Source: Ashinkailepas kermadecensis (Eukaryota; Arthropoda; Thecostraca; Neolepadidae). From it: 64,000 nucleotides of DNA. The position numbers and the translations under genes were made by a program. The notes under the pieces were generated by a model, which was not told the DNA's origin, made no database searches, and saw nothing but the letters and a program-made list of their open reading frames with translations. This document shows positions 44,896 through 56,830 of the stretch, piece by piece (within the stretch, counting starts at the first letter, position 1; the number at the start of each line of letters is the position of its first letter). The DNA is taken from NCBI GenBank assembly GCA_034440615.1, contig JAOTOM010004046.1, forward strand, positions 107,501-171,500, written 5' to 3'.

Positions 44896-45291
44896 TGCAT
44901 TCCAACGTCGAGTCCGTGAGATGCATGCTTTCGATGTCGCGCGTCTCAGGTCGACCCGGGCGCGCCTTTCTCGCACAGAGCTATGTGCCCACCGGCGGTG
45001 CCAAATGTGGCTCCGCGAAACTTGTCTGCGGGACGGTTGACGGTGAAGGTCGGGTACAACTGCAGCTTGCGTGGCAGATTCCTGCATACCTGTGTCACCA
45101 CAGAGCTGTTTTCGGCTCGGCGCTTGATCGTGGCTAAGCTCCCTACAGTTGAGTGGCATCTCGATGGCTGATGTGTGACAGCCATCAGCTGGCATGCCAT
45201 CATGCCAGCCATCATGTACGCCATCATGTACGTCATTCATCACATTGCATTTCCCGAAGCTCGGCCTTGGGTCCGCCTGAACTTAAAGCGT

Positions 45292-45483
45292 CTGAGTGGG
45301 GCAGTAGTCGAGTGGTAAGGTGCCCGCATCCCCACCGAAAGGTTGTGGGTTCGAGTCCTACCTGCCACCACTCCTCCTCCCCTCCCTGCCACCTCCCACC
45401 GCAACCAATCGGCGTGAGAGATTGGTGACGCTGTCTGGCTCAAAGCATTCGACGCGTGGTAAGACGAATAACCAACCATTCAG
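45292..45483 (+). mobile_element. SINE-1 copy, diverged, full length
   Basis: Head GGGGCAGTAGTCGAGTGGTA, B-box GGTTCGAGTCC, body AACCAATCGGCGTGAGAGAT, tail GAATAACCAACC. Flanks TTAAAGCGT (45283-45291) and TTAAAGCAT (45484-45492) look like a duplication with one change. The head differs from the 7138/36493 type, so this is an older or separate subfamily. Confidence 0.88.
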
Positions 45484-45780
45484 TTAAAGCATTCATGATA
45501 AAAATGACAACATGGCTATTTTGTGTCGCGTCAACGGAACAGAAAGACGCGAGCTCTCTCGACGCGCATTTGACAGCGTCATGGTCTTTTTTTGGCGAAT
45601 CGAGTATGCTAACCGAAGACGTCAACACCCGTAATGGTGTCGAAGTGTCGGCAATATGGCAGGCGTAAAGCTTAGAGCTGAGAACTGATTTATATTTGCA
45701 AAAATGAGAGCTAATGTTGCCGAAAAAGTGGAAGAAGGTGGGAAATGAGGTTTATATATTATTTCGGCTCAGTGTTTTCG

Positions 45781-46805
45781 AATTCTGTCGGCCTAAGGCA
45801 AAAGGACATATCTCAGATTTTGAACATGTTCAGGAGAGCTGTTTTTGTGTTTGTGCCATTTTCTCAAATACTACTTGCGACGACAAGGAATTACCTTATA
45901 CCATCCGAACCGGTGTCGACCAAACGTTTTCACGACATTTTCTCAGATTATTATTATACTATGTTGGAGGAAAATATGGAAAAGGCCTTTGCTTCCTGCA
46001 GTGCAAGGTGAGAATCCTCTGGCAAAAAGACGCATCAGTGAGAACTCAGGCAGAAAGACGTATCTCCGGTGATACGTCTTTTTGGTAGAGGAAACATATG
46101 CACAATGTGCTGCATGGAAGACGTAGCTTATCATAATCGCTCTCAGTGTTTGAAGTATTGTACGTCGAACGCCAGTTATAATTCTTGGTTCCATGCATTT
46201 GAATCCAATTTAATCATATTTTTGGAACAGATGTTTCCAGCTATGGGTGTCGATTTGTGTTCCGTTCTGAATGGCCAGGCCTCCGCAGTGTTAGTCCCCT
46301 CCTCCATATTTCTGAAGATGTCTTTTTGCCACCGTCGCATCGCAGTGTTCCTGTGGCAAAATGACGTATCTCGTGAGATACGTCCTTTCGGCACCACCAA
46401 CATGAAACGGGAACTCGGGCAGAAAGACGCAACAAGTGGCAAAGACGTATGATTGAAGCGTCTTTTTGGTACCAAATGGTATTCCAGTGGACGGTGTGGA
46501 ATTTCATGGCACATATTCTTCAATATACATCTGTATGCCATTGCAAAATGACTAAAGCGACAGGAGATACGTCTTTTTGCACAAGTGTGTTCTTTTGCAT
46601 GAGTAAGTGGAGTAAATGTGTATAGATACGTCCGTATGAAGTACAAAGTACTCTTAAGGGTCGCTAAAATTATTTTATAGCCAGGCTTGGGAAGATCTTG
46701 ATCTTCATCTGGGAGAAGATAGGTCTCCGTGACGGTTCGAATGATATGAAAACCCATTTTCACAAAAATGGCACTTGCGTCCTTTTGTCCTTGGTCGGCA
46801 GAATT
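45781..46805. repeat. Foldback region with inverted ends and repeated GATACGTCTTTTTG
   Basis: AATTCTGTCGGCCTAAGGCA (45781 on) and the reverse complement of 46778-46805 agree at about 22 of 28 positions, forming imperfect inverted ends. Inside are several copies of AAAGACGTATCTC and GAGATACGTCTTTTTG, often as close inverted pairs (46058-46085, 46361-46389). ORFs on both strands (up to 195 codons) follow this symmetry and show no protein family. It could be a non-autonomous DNA element or a cluster of palindromic insertions. Confidence 0.6.
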
Positions 46806-48122
46806 GCATGGATGGCAGATCTAAAAGGTAATATTTAGTCCGTAGGAAGTTCGAATAAGTTTCCGTTAGGAGTTTGCTTCCCCGCACATTATATCATTTC
46901 GACATTTGCTCGGTTCTCATCCCCACCACCTCCCGCTGGTGTAGTTACTGCCCGCGACCATGGCTGGCCTGCCCCCCCGAGTGAGGCTGTCACCCGGTGT
47001 GGTGTGCACGATCAATGATCCGACTACTGCCGACACCCGGTCAGTCCCCCACCCCTCTTCAGTTGTTATTTGTGCTAGCATGGTCCAGCTGTGGTGTCCT
47101 AGCCGACGAACTGAAAGGCGACTTGTTCGAGACATAGGCTATGCTAATAAAATTTCGCTCGCAGCATATCGGTGTGACAATTCGGTGATGTTTTGCGGTT
47201 CTCAACTTACTTTGCAATTCTAATATACCGCACGTTTGATGCTTGATGCCTACGTGCCAAATATCATTCATATCAATTGACAATATGTGTATTCTGGTTA
47301 GTAGTTGCGTTATTGGCGGTGAGATCTGAGTATTTGGCAACTGCATGCTCGTTCTATTGTAAGGGGACACCGGCTAGTCATTTACAACTGGGACATCTGC
47401 GGTTATTAATAACAACAGATGGCGTGTAGGAACAGTAACTGATGTGAAGCTGCGGCGGTCCAACCTGTTCTCGTTAGCAGTGTTAGAACCCCACTTCGTC
47501 TCAGCTGGTCGAGTTCGATGCGTGTGCGTCATTTCCCACCTGATGACCACTGCTGACAACTTCCGATGTCTTCAGATTCCAGGTTTTTTCCATCAATTTT
47601 GTTTTGGTGGCGGATAATCTAAGGTATTATAAATGACGTGAGGCTGCGTTATATTACTGGCTTTGCATTACCGGTTGCCTAAATACTTTTGTTTTCGTCT
47701 ACCTGTTCACGACGCATGAATGGTTATTGCGACTTTCAATCAAAATATTCTCCGCATTCTAGGAACCGGCGTTGTAAATGTAGCTTTCTTCGAATCAATG
47801 ACCCTCCCTCCCTCCCTGAACCAATGATTTGGCCACAGAGTGAGACACGTGAATTATACCAAGGCATGCTGGTATGGTATTCCAGGTACGTTATCGTGTG
47901 CCAGGGCCTGGTGATTGCTGAATTAAGTTGTGTACCTGATAACTCACGAGGTGTCTGCCCCGTACTGTGGAAGATTGAGTGATGGTTGTAGGCTGCAGTT
48001 TCGTTTGCATTATTGTTAATTGAATTTCGTGGTTACGAATTATTTACTGTTAATACAATGTTTATATTCAAGTTGGAGATCCGTTCCTGAAATCTTTCCA
48101 TGAATGGTGATGAAAGTCATAT
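46806..48122. other. Intergenic, nothing recognised
   Basis: No ORF with family resemblance, no tandem array, no SINE. Base composition is mixed. Confidence 0.5.
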
Positions 48123-48313
48123 GGGATGACCCTTGTTGACACCTTGATGACACTGAAGAAGTTTCGAGGCTCGTAGCGGCTCCGTCGTCAGATGGTATAT
48201 TCAATATGCCGTCTGCGGCTCCATCGTCAGATCTTATATTCAATATACCATCTGACGACGGAGCCGCTACTAGCTATGAATGCTCATCGAAGTGGTTTGC
48301 ACGGGGTCATCCC
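48123..48313. mobile_element. MITE-like palindromic element, 191 bp
   Basis: Ends are inverted repeats GGGATGACCC (48123-48132) and GGGTCATCCC (48304-48313). Inside, arms at 48173-48207 and 48236-48270 are reverse complements over 35 bp with one mismatch (GTAGCGGCTCCGTCGTCAGA...). A related piece (TGCGGCTCCATCGTCAGAT) lies in the loop. No clear target-site duplication. Foldback structure and terminal repeats suggest a non-autonomous DNA transposon. Confidence 0.75.
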
Positions 48314-48439
48314 AGATAACTTTTATAACTCTTATGTACCCTGTAATAAGTCTTAAAGATTGTCTCATGAACGCTCTGCAAATGTTAAAATTCCAGGAGA
48401 CAAAATAGCATTTTATTATAAATGGCAGGTAGTGGTGTG

Positions 48440-48720
48440 TTGTCAGCAGAGGCGCAGCCAGCTCCCCCCTCCCTTCGCACCCAAAAATACACTAGATCAA
48501 ACGACAAACTTTGAGATTTGCACCGCTCAATACCCTAAATTTTCGTCGCGCTTCGCTCGCCGGAAACATTTTCTCTTTCATCACATTTGCTGTCGCTCTC
48601 CGTGGTAAAATCCTGGTTGGTTTTTGGCCTCAGGGGCGCATCGACTGCGTTGTTCATGCAGCGCCCATTTGGCAAAATCCTGGCTGCACCGTTGGTTGCC
48701 AGCTGGTGTGTGCTGTATTG
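48440..48720. repeat. Possible dispersed element (GCGCTTCGCTCGCCGG)
   Basis: GAGGCGCAGCCAGCTCCCCC, then TTTTCGTCGCGCTTCGCTCG, then CAGGGGCGCATCGACTGCG. This combination resembles a non-coding dispersed repeat common in invertebrates. Boundaries are not visible. Confidence 0.3.
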
Positions 48721-50100
48721 AGGGACGGGCGGTTGTAACGCCTGTCAACACTGGTTATCTGGTGTGTCGCAACTGGTGTCCCCTTGGTGGTTTTCTGCGG
48801 GATGTTTCGGTGAGGTTGTATCCTCAGTGTTGACTGAGGTACTGTACACACTGGGGTTTTCAAGTGTATGCTAATGTCGCGCGGTTCGAGAACAAACGTT
48901 GGCACGTTGGTGTTTGTGAGAGCATTTTCTTACGCGTACGGTTTTAATTTGCTCTCAGTCAATACTATTCACTGATCTAGTAGCACGAATATAATTGCAG
49001 TCATGTCGATTAGACAAAAACTATATGGGTATTTAAACACCATGCGCCTGCCAGAGAAGCATTGGGACACTTCGTCTTATCATTGTTTTTATAACGTTTT
49101 ACCCCACTGATGGGCCCACGCAATTATGCCACCAATTTTCTGCTTTGAAATGTCCTGGAGTATAAATTGACAGTGAGTTCGAATACAGTACCTAAATGGT
49201 CGTGGAATTTCCATCAACCCCGAAAAATAATCTGCGGTCAACTCAGCTCAATGACCCCGAGTGACCTTCGAGACGTCAGTCGTCCATGACACTGTAGGTA
49301 CGGTAAACCCCGTGTTCTTTTACAACGCATCAACTGCAAGGCCACATGACGTCACCGACCTCCTCACGCCGATTGGCCACGGGTGGACTCTGTATTCCCC
49401 CGGTTGTCTCACTCAATTCCACCATCTTGCGATCAAAAGCCCAACGCGCTGCAGACTGAGCCCCCACTCATTAAAAGGACTGTCACCTGACCATTTCTTT
49501 AATCGTGATATTCGGCATTGGTAAGAATTGATGACGGCAATAGGAAGTGCATCTGGGTCACCCGAAGGCAATATCTCACGCGTCTCATTTACTATTACAT
49601 GGAGCATTGCGGAAAACCCCGTCCCCACTGGTTCCAAGTAACTTTTGAAGACTGCGCGAGAATTGTTGTGTATTTGTTGAATGTCATTGTCATTGATCTT
49701 CAGGCCTAAATACTATGTAACATTGTTAGTTTCGTTCTTCTCATTCAATCCAACAACGAATGCAGAACCCAGCAACAAATGGTAATATTCCCACCGCATT
49801 GAGCCGATAGAGTATTGCGCCAGATCCTGAGTCATCCCGAGACCTATCGATTCCTGCTATTCTTTCCCAGCTGTGGCAGCCAGCTGTGCTGGGTCAGCAT
49901 ATTCCAGTGTCCTCGATCCTTACACGTTTGTACCGTCCCGTGTACAATCGACAGATTGATTATATTATCGATTAAGCACGTGGCCGGATTGGCAGCCTGT
50001 GTCCACGACGTGGGATAACTCTTGTCGGTCATGGGCCGTGCCTGTGTCCGTATTCTGAATTATTACTTTTTATTTGTAGTTCATTTATTTCCCGAATGTG
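48721..50100. other. Intergenic, nothing recognised
   Basis: No gene or tandem repeat. The 18 bp ATTCCACCATCTTGCGAT at 49418 also occurs at 42788, hinting at a dispersed repeat, but I cannot extend the match. Confidence 0.45.
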
Positions 50101-50109
50101 GTTGCTGAA

Positions 50110-50360
50110 TAATGCATGTATAACATACTGAATTATATGTTATATAGATGCAGTATTATGAATTATCTGAATTATATAGATGCAGTATTATGAATTATGT
50201 CATAATACTGCATCTATAACATACTGAATTATGTTAATATAATTTAGAATTTCGTCTGTCAGCTGTGTTTCACCTGTATGCCCCTGGTCGCATCAAAGTA
50301 ATGCAGTATTATGGTCCATAGTGAACCTCAAAGTATTATGGTCCATAGTGAACCTCCATA
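50110..50360. repeat. AT-rich direct and inverted repeats around TAGATGCAGTATTATG
   Basis: TATATAGATGCAGTATTATG occurs twice, and CATAATACTGCATCTATA once in opposite orientation. TATTATGGTCCATAGTGAAC is then duplicated. This may be a decayed hairpin element. Confidence 0.75.
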
Positions 50361-50738
50361 GTGAACCTACATAACATTTTCATTATGCACAGCGGCAGCG
50401 ACATGGAGCACAATCATTCCTATCCATTTAGGGGCATATATGAAGTTCCACGAAGCAGAATGTTTGCATAACGTACATCATAAATTATTGTGTGAATAAA
50501 TTTAGAATAAATAATGGGGCTAAATACACACACACAAACACACAAACATATATATATATATATATATTGATCGAACGCACTATGAAGTCTTCATTTCGCC
50601 TGTTTTGCTCTGGGGATATTCTTCCTCTCCGCCTCTTCGTTGCTTACATTGTCTTCTGCCGCTCATCTATAATCGTTTTTAATGATTGTAATGATGTAGC
50701 TTGTATTAAGTCTTGCTCGCTTTTCCGAGCTTGGTAGA

Positions 50739-50893
50739 CAAGTAGTCGAGGGATAAGGTACCCGTCTCCCAACCGAAAGATTGCGTGTTCGTGTCTCATC
50801 TGTCGATGCTCTTCGTCCTCGACCAATCGGCGTGAGAGGTTAGCGACGCTATGCGGCCTAAAACGATCGACGCGTCATCAGGCCAATAACCGC
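50739..50893 (+). mobile_element. SINE-1 copy, diverged
   Basis: Head near AGTAGTCGAGGGATAAGGTA, B-box degenerate (GTGTTCGTGTC), body GACCAATCGGCGTGAGAGGT, tail AGGCCAATAACC. More mutated than other copies. No clean target-site duplication. Confidence 0.8.
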
Positions 50894-51098
50894 CTCCACC
50901 TTCCGAACTTAATCGTTCCCATACCAGTGTGGTTAATGGTACATTATTATTCAAACATATTCGACCTCTGGTGACGTAGCTCAACTATCCGATCAGTGTA
51001 TGTATCCAGGCATGCTTTGTACCGTTTAAGTGGCTGACCTTTCTGGTAAAATGAAAAAGGCGAGGAAGAGCGGGTAGCCGTGTTACCTGAGCTGACGT

Positions 51099-51142
51099 AC
51101 TATATGATCAACATGGTCGATGCGCCCCAAAGCCCCCCCCCC
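51099..51142 (+). mobile_element. 44 bp LINE-D-tail micro-insertion
   Basis: ACTATATGATCAACATGGTC, then GATGCGCCCCAAAGCCCC, between perfect copies of GAGCTGACGT (51089-51098 and 51143-51152). The terminal TAAC repeat is replaced by a C run. Confidence 0.82.
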
Positions 51143-51152
51143 GAGCTGACGT

Positions 51153-54100
51153 TCAACACGCCCGTCTAAGCCCGAAGGAATATTTACTCAGTCTGGCCGC
51201 ACGGACTCCTAAGTATTCATGGGCACCTATTATATCAGCAAATGGGAACGTCTGTCAGTATTCATACGTTAGTGTATCAAGTATGCAACAATGACTGACA
51301 TTTCAGGTTGTGTGCAAGAATTAGACTTGTACCGGAAATGCCCAGTTTGTAAAGCAGTTGTACTAGCTAACATAATCAACAACTTCGTTCTTACGGGATG
51401 AAGCCTGACGGGAAACTGAGAATACAAAAAATGGACTTTATTGACGCTTCACGTTTGCTGTCGTACGGATTTCGCAGGGAACAGGAGAGATGCGGATTGA
51501 TGGCTCGCCTCCTGATTCGCTCGATGGCTGTACCTTTCATCTGTACTCAATTTCGTAATAGTTCGCGTCCTGTTTAAATCAGCATGCCGTATATGGATTA
51601 TATGGTTGTTTACCATGCCAACACTCGCTGACTCGTATATCCGTATGATGAGTGTACCGTCTGTGAATTGTAACAGATCCGCCTGACCCATGAGAGTTCT
51701 GCCGTGCCCTCTTTCTTCCGTGAGCTGAGGGATATCACCATTGCCGGCGAGCCGCCGGGTTCCGCCGTGATCGGACAGACTTCACGTTCTCGGCGCCGTG
51801 ATTATTGCCAGCTGTTCGTGTACCACAATGTGAAGTGTTGAAGGCCGTTATATGCGTAGCAAATACATGCAATGTGTAATGGTGCTTGTGTCGGATGCTT
51901 GTCGATGGTCGAGTGTGCACTGCTGCCGAGACCGCGAGCCCCGCCGTGGAGATGTGGAGTCGTGGAGAGGTATTGTGTGTCGTGGGAGGCTGTGTGGTTG
52001 GAGAGTTCCCACATTGGTGGATAATTGGAAGGCCATTCTATTCACATTCTGGGGGAATCGCGGAAGGAGTTGGAGGCGGTCATGGCGAATTGAGGCTGTT
52101 ATGCTGCGAGCGAGGAGCCTTTATGTCCCGGTTTGAATTGCAAGGTGCATATTAGAATCAGTGCATTATGCAAGGTCCAATATGCGGTGCATATTGGAAT
52201 CAGAGGTCCCGAGCCTTTTCCGTGTTATGTCCCCAATCCGCCCGTAAAGCATATCATTTTCCTTCCTCACAGCACAGAGTGTGCAACATTTGTCTTGCAA
52301 TGCCCCGGCCCCCAATAATCTCATGGAGGACGCCCTACACAGCTGAAGAGTCCTTTCCCACGTAACAGGCAACAAGTCGTCGACCACACCGGGGCATCTA
52401 CGCCTTCGCCCACACTGGGATCCCACCGAGGCCCATACAACACCATGCCACGCCCTCCATGCACACACTGAGAGGTTTCTTCAGCTATGGACTGATGCAA
52501 TGAGCAGCCATTTAGTGTGTGCGCGCTCCGACGCGAGTGCCTTCCACCCGGATTTCACGCCTATCGTGTGCTCATTTCCTCCGACATGAGGCCCTTGCGC
52601 CCTCTCTGAGTCTTCATGCCCTAGCCATGGCCTCACTGATGACTCGTGACTGAATGAGGCCTTGAGTCGACCTTTCCCCCTTTTTTCTCTTTGACCTTTC
52701 CCCACAATTTGACTCGATTCGTATCCGGCCGTCGATAAAAATTAGTGACAGCAAATGTGCTCCCCGTTTCCCAAATCAGATCGAAGCTGCCAGGTCAGTT
52801 GGGTTTTCAGATGTATCGGGTTCATCGAGCAGAAGGAACTTGTCGCAAAGAGACGTCATTTGCTAACATGGACTTCGCACTGGGAAGCATCGCAGCGATG
52901 TTTGTAAGGTGAGCAAACCGCAGACTACAGACTTGGAAAGTGTCGTGGCAAAGCTGAACTTGTCTAAAAAATGTGCACTGCTTGGTCGGCCGGACCGTTG
53001 AGGTTGAAAAAGGCGTTGCCTTCGACTCGCTCGCAGCATCACTGTAACGGTACCTTCACCGTTTTAGTTTACCTTCACCTATCAAGCGCATCTGACAAGC
53101 CTTCCCATCCGAGGGGGTGTGATTTTCGCCTCTGGTAATACACGCGTGGAAAAACGGTGCATTGCATGCCACGAGATGAATTCGATGGTACTCAAATGTT
53201 ACACTTTCGGTCAAGCAGTGACAATCCAGGGTGGGTCATGGATCAGCACTCGCTGAGCGGTCCGGAATCGGCAGCTTCAACCCGGACGTGCGACACGTCG
53301 ATTTGAGGTATCACAGCGAATTATGCACCAACGTTTAACATAGGTTAGTACAAATATATCGACATCTCACTTAATTGTGTAATGCGCGTGGTTAGCGGGT
53401 CAAGTGAGGGCATACTTTTTGCAGGTCACCAAAGACGTGATATGCAGTGGCTTGCAGAAGTTTGTACATGAGTTGTTTGTTATTCAGAGTGGCTAAATTG
53501 ATCACAATTTGAACAAAAAAGAACAGACAATAAGCTGTTGAAATCAGAAGTGCCATGCTTTTATGCTGATATGCATGTATAGATATTGGTATATATAATA
53601 TAGTCGAAGTTTGTGCAATGCTTATTCAATGCCATTTCTCTTAGTCGTATTCTCTTTGCTAGGACTGGCGTGCATGCAATTTTTGGTGCAATACAATTGT
53701 ACACTTACAGGCGATTTGCGTTGTTGGAGTTCCAGTAGATGAAATTGAATCGTCGAATGATATTGAAAATTGTTTCAATGTGGTGCATTCAAACTGAGGA
53801 CTCAGGATGATTAAGCTTGCAGATACAAAAAAAAACTACCGAGAGATAGACCTTTGATGACGGCGGTGCCTCGCACATCTGCCTACCAGTGGGCGCGGTA
53901 AGATTTGGGTCGGCGACAACTCGCTGGTAGAATAATGGATACGAGTTCATGTCACCGGTTCATGTGAGACGGTACATGTTGTCGATCGGGATTCACCATC
54001 AAAGTGCCACGTACACACTCATTAAATGGCTATACATGGCGAAAATCCCGAACTGTACTGAATTAGAAGTGGCTCAGCAGCGCCTCTTACGCGGATGCAT

Positions 54101-54422
54101 TCACACCCAGCATCTGTGCCGTACTCTAGTAATGCATGCTCACTTAAAGTCTCCTTTATTTAATCAAAGTTATATTGGGACGGATAGTGACGAACAGAAT
54201 ATAGGCACCTTTCTTAAGTGAAGTATATGCTTGTACACACTCGCGTTCTTCTCTTTTTGGCTACACTCGTGTGCAACATTCCTCCGCACGCAATGTCACA
54301 CTCAATGCAGTTCGGTAGCATCACAAATTTCAGCGGCATGTATGCATATGACAAAACATTCATTGACTCACTAGCGGGTCGTCAGCTCAGCCTGACCGAC
54401 CCTCTCGCCGTGCACAGGTGCA
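51153..54422. other. Intergenic, nothing firmly recognised
   Basis: No exon with family resemblance on either strand. A short open stretch near 51304-51402 (SGCVQELDLYRKCPVCKAVV) has a Cys-X2-Cys pair but no wider match. A two-fold repeat around GTGCATATTRGAATCAG lies at 52144-52204. Confidence 0.45.
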
Positions 54423-54480
54423 TCACTGTCGGCTCGGTGTGGCAGAACCAGGAGCACACTGCGGCAGGTCGCCGCCGGTG
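54423..54480 (-). CDS. M13 neprilysin-like protein, last exon
   Basis: Acceptor GTCATCAG precedes 54480; stop TGA ends at 54423. One base completes a split Asp codon, then TGGDLPQCAPGSATPSRQ and stop. M13 proteins end with a segment F.C.PGS.M.P..KC..W. The C.PGS core is kept here, but the final Cys and Trp are absent because the protein stops early. The incoming phase (2) fits the exon at 55644. Confidence 0.65.
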
Positions 54481-54898
54481 CTGATGACGTCACAGCACCG
54501 CCAGCAGCTGTCCCTACGTGAGAGGCCTCTTGCCGTTCGGTGCGATTAAGCACGACGTGTGGCTGTACACGGCTGGTAAAGCGGAGCATTTGTACACCTC
54601 CCGGAACTTGTGGTGGTTGTACACTGCCGAATTTATTCTGTGAATGTGAAGGTGTCGATTCAGTCGTGGATATACACGCACAATGGTCGAACACGGCGCT
54701 TGTGTGCGGCTCCTGACTGCCCTGACTGCACGCCAAATTCTCAGTTAAAATTATGCTGTTGAGCTGGTCTTACCCCTCCCTGTCGAATTGTCATCAGAAA
54801 ACACCGCCCGTGGTTGTTTTGATATTCAACTTTAATCAGCCAGCAATATATTAAAATCACCTCTCCACTTTTCGCTTCCTTCCATAATTAGTTGCACA

Positions 54899-54901
<3 letters not shown>

Positions 54902-54972
<71 letters not shown>
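54902..54972. repeat. TA microsatellite with TATG repeats following
   Basis: About 35 TA units, then GTATG-type repeats to 55030. Lies in the last intron of the M13-like gene. Confidence 0.98.
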
Positions 54973-54979
<7 letters not shown>

Positions 54980-54984
54980 GTATA

Positions 54985-55015
<31 letters not shown>

Positions 55016-55260
55016 GTGTATGTATGTATGCATATCGCATTGTCAAGCATGTCACGTATGTCGCTGTGTCAGCGTTGGATTACTCTGATATGACTTCACC
55101 TATAATTTGACTTTGCCAGTTGGTACCTAATAAATGATACACGATTAAATGCCTAATATAACGTTAGCCCCATAGGGCATTGACTGTAAAGAAACGACTT
55201 AAGCTGTTTCTTGGGCCCCCTCCTAAGTTGGAGCGATTCGCCACTATTGAACAGCATGAT

Positions 55261-55374
<114 letters not shown>

Positions 55375-55643
55375 GTATATTCATACGTATATGCATGTCG
55401 GTGCGAACTAGATGATGATGTTCTCTTCGGGATCTAGTACACAAAGAAAGTTCCCGTCGAGATTTAGCCTAGGATCAAGAGTCTAAACCACAAAACCACT
55501 AAAACCACCTCCGGATTGGATTTTACATTTATCATCGTATGTTTGATAGCCGGTATCTGGACCGTAATGTCGTCGAAACAAGTCCGTATGAGCGATCCGG
55601 CCCGGCCTGATGTGTCTCTCCGTGGCCAGGTCTCAACACTTAC

Positions 55644-55723
55644 TCCAGCTCCACGGGTATGATGCCGGCCAGACGGTGCAGCAGGAAGTTGGTGCTGGCC
55701 GACCGTTTTGTTGAGCAACGGGC
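55644..55723 (-). CDS. M13 neprilysin-like protein, exon with modified WC motif
   Basis: Acceptor CCCTGCAG precedes 55723; donor GTAAGT follows 55644. Phase 0 in, phase 2 out. Encodes ARCSTKRSASTNFLLHRLAG, then IIPVELE when read through. It continues FLSFAQ from the previous exon, where active M13 enzymes have FAQVWC followed by a basic segment and HSP...RV. The Cys is conserved; Trp is replaced by Arg and the HSP motif, which includes a substrate-site His in active enzymes, is lost. Confidence 0.75.
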
Positions 55724-56011
55724 CTGCAGGGCGAGGCGAACTTGGGGTGACGTGACTCAAGCTGTTTCTAGCTATGCGATATGTCAGATTCCACTGCTGA
55801 TTGGGTAGCGAAGTTTCACGATTAACTAGGTGAACAGCCATTTCTGAGCCCGCAGAAATTTCGGTCAGAAAACACTCGCATAGACTTAAAGCATTATGTA
55901 GATGAGGCGCTTGATGGAAATCCAGGGAGACGTTTTCTGTACTTCTAGCATATTAGAACATGGAAGCTATATCATCCCAAGACTATACGAATGTATGGTT
56001 GTATCAAGTTA

Positions 56012-56175
56012 GCTAGGAGGAGTAGTCCAGTAGCAGGATGGTTATCTCCCAACCGAAAGGCTGTGCGTTCGAGTCCCACCTGTCGCTACTCTTCGTCCAC
56101 GACCAGTCGACGTGATAGATTGACGACGCTACAGGATCACATCAGTTGACGCATCGTAAAAGCTAATCGCCAATT
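56012..56175 (+). mobile_element. SINE-1 copy, diverged, in M13-like intron
   Basis: Head AGGAGTAGTCCAGTAGCAGG, B-box TGCGTTCGAGTCC, body CGACCAGTCGACGTGATAGA, tail AAAAGCTAATCGCCA. A LINE-D-type tail remnant (ATGACCCTGCAGTCGGCGCA) follows separately at 56240-56285. Confidence 0.82.
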
Positions 56176-56377
56176 GTCGAATTCACTCTGAAAATCTTCC
56201 CGATGCTAACATAAAGTAAACAAGTGAACACGGGCGCCAAATGACCCTGCAGTCGGCGCACCTTAAACCCAAACAATCAATCAATCCGTCAAGCAAGTGC
56301 GCAGAACCATCGGTACCAGCCCCTCGCGAGAGGTGTGTGACGCCTGGTGTTGTGGGTCGGGTTCCGGACACACACAC

Positions 56378-56548
56378 CTGCGCGAACGACAGGAAGAATG
56401 TCTGGTCGCTGGTCTCGTGTCCGAGGCCGGGCAGTCGGACAGGCTGTCCCGCCTGCCGGCTGTAGCGACTGTGCTCGGCGAACGCCACGTCCAGCGCGTA
56501 GTGGCGGTTCACAATGGAGACCGCCATCCGGTCCGGCCTCAGCTGCAT
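56378..56548 (-). CDS. M13 neprilysin-like protein, exon lacking the zinc Glu motif
   Basis: Acceptor TGTTTTCAG precedes 56548; donor GTGTGT follows 56378. 57 codons, phase 0 at both ends. Reads MQLRPDRMAVSIVNRHYALD, then VAFAEHSRYSRQ and LPGLGHETSDQTFFLSFAQ. RLPGL.H.TSDQ.FF.SFAQ is a strong M13 signature. Where active enzymes have GEN.ADNGG, including the zinc-binding Glu and a catalytic-site Asp, this exon has VSIVNRHYA, so neither residue is present. Confidence 0.92.
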
Positions 56549-56830
56549 CTGAAAACACCAGACCGACTGTCAACATCTGGTGCTGCGTCTGACAACACCA
56601 GACCGACTGTCAACATATGGTGCTGCGTCTGACAACACCAGACCAACTGTCAACATATGGTGCTGCGTCTGACAACACCAGACCGACTGTCAACATCTGG
56701 TGCTGCGTCTGACAACACCAGACCAACTGTCAACATATGGTGCTGCGTCTGACAACACCAGACCGACTGTCAACATCTGGTACTGCGTCTGACAGCACCA
56801 GACCGACCGTCAACATCTGGTGTTGCGTTT
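56549..56830. repeat. 40 bp minisatellite starting at an M13 exon acceptor
   Basis: About seven copies of TGACAACACCAGACCGACTG plus TCAACATCTGGTGCTGCGTC. The first copy abuts the exon and contains its acceptor (TGTTTTCAG on the minus strand); others carry TGTTGTCAG at the same place. More diverged copies continue to about 57060. Confidence 0.93.

Larger units (their letters stand above)
43651..45280. other. Downstream region of SNX29-like gene, probable 3' UTR and intergenic
   Basis: No further gene was recognised. Holds two short GC-rich duplications (43960-44095 and 44749-44895) and a CATCATG-rich tract near 45180-45245. AATAAA-like polyadenylation signals close to the stop are not evident. 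Confidence 0.5.

Noticed and set aside
46176..46763. 195-codon minus-strand ORF
   Set aside because: Follows the inverted-repeat words of the foldback region, overlaps ORFs in other frames, and matches no family.
51304..51402. Short frame with a Cys-X2-Cys pair, possibly zinc-finger or RING remnant
   Set aside because: Only one Cys pair, about 33 codons, no further ligands and no convincing exon chain.
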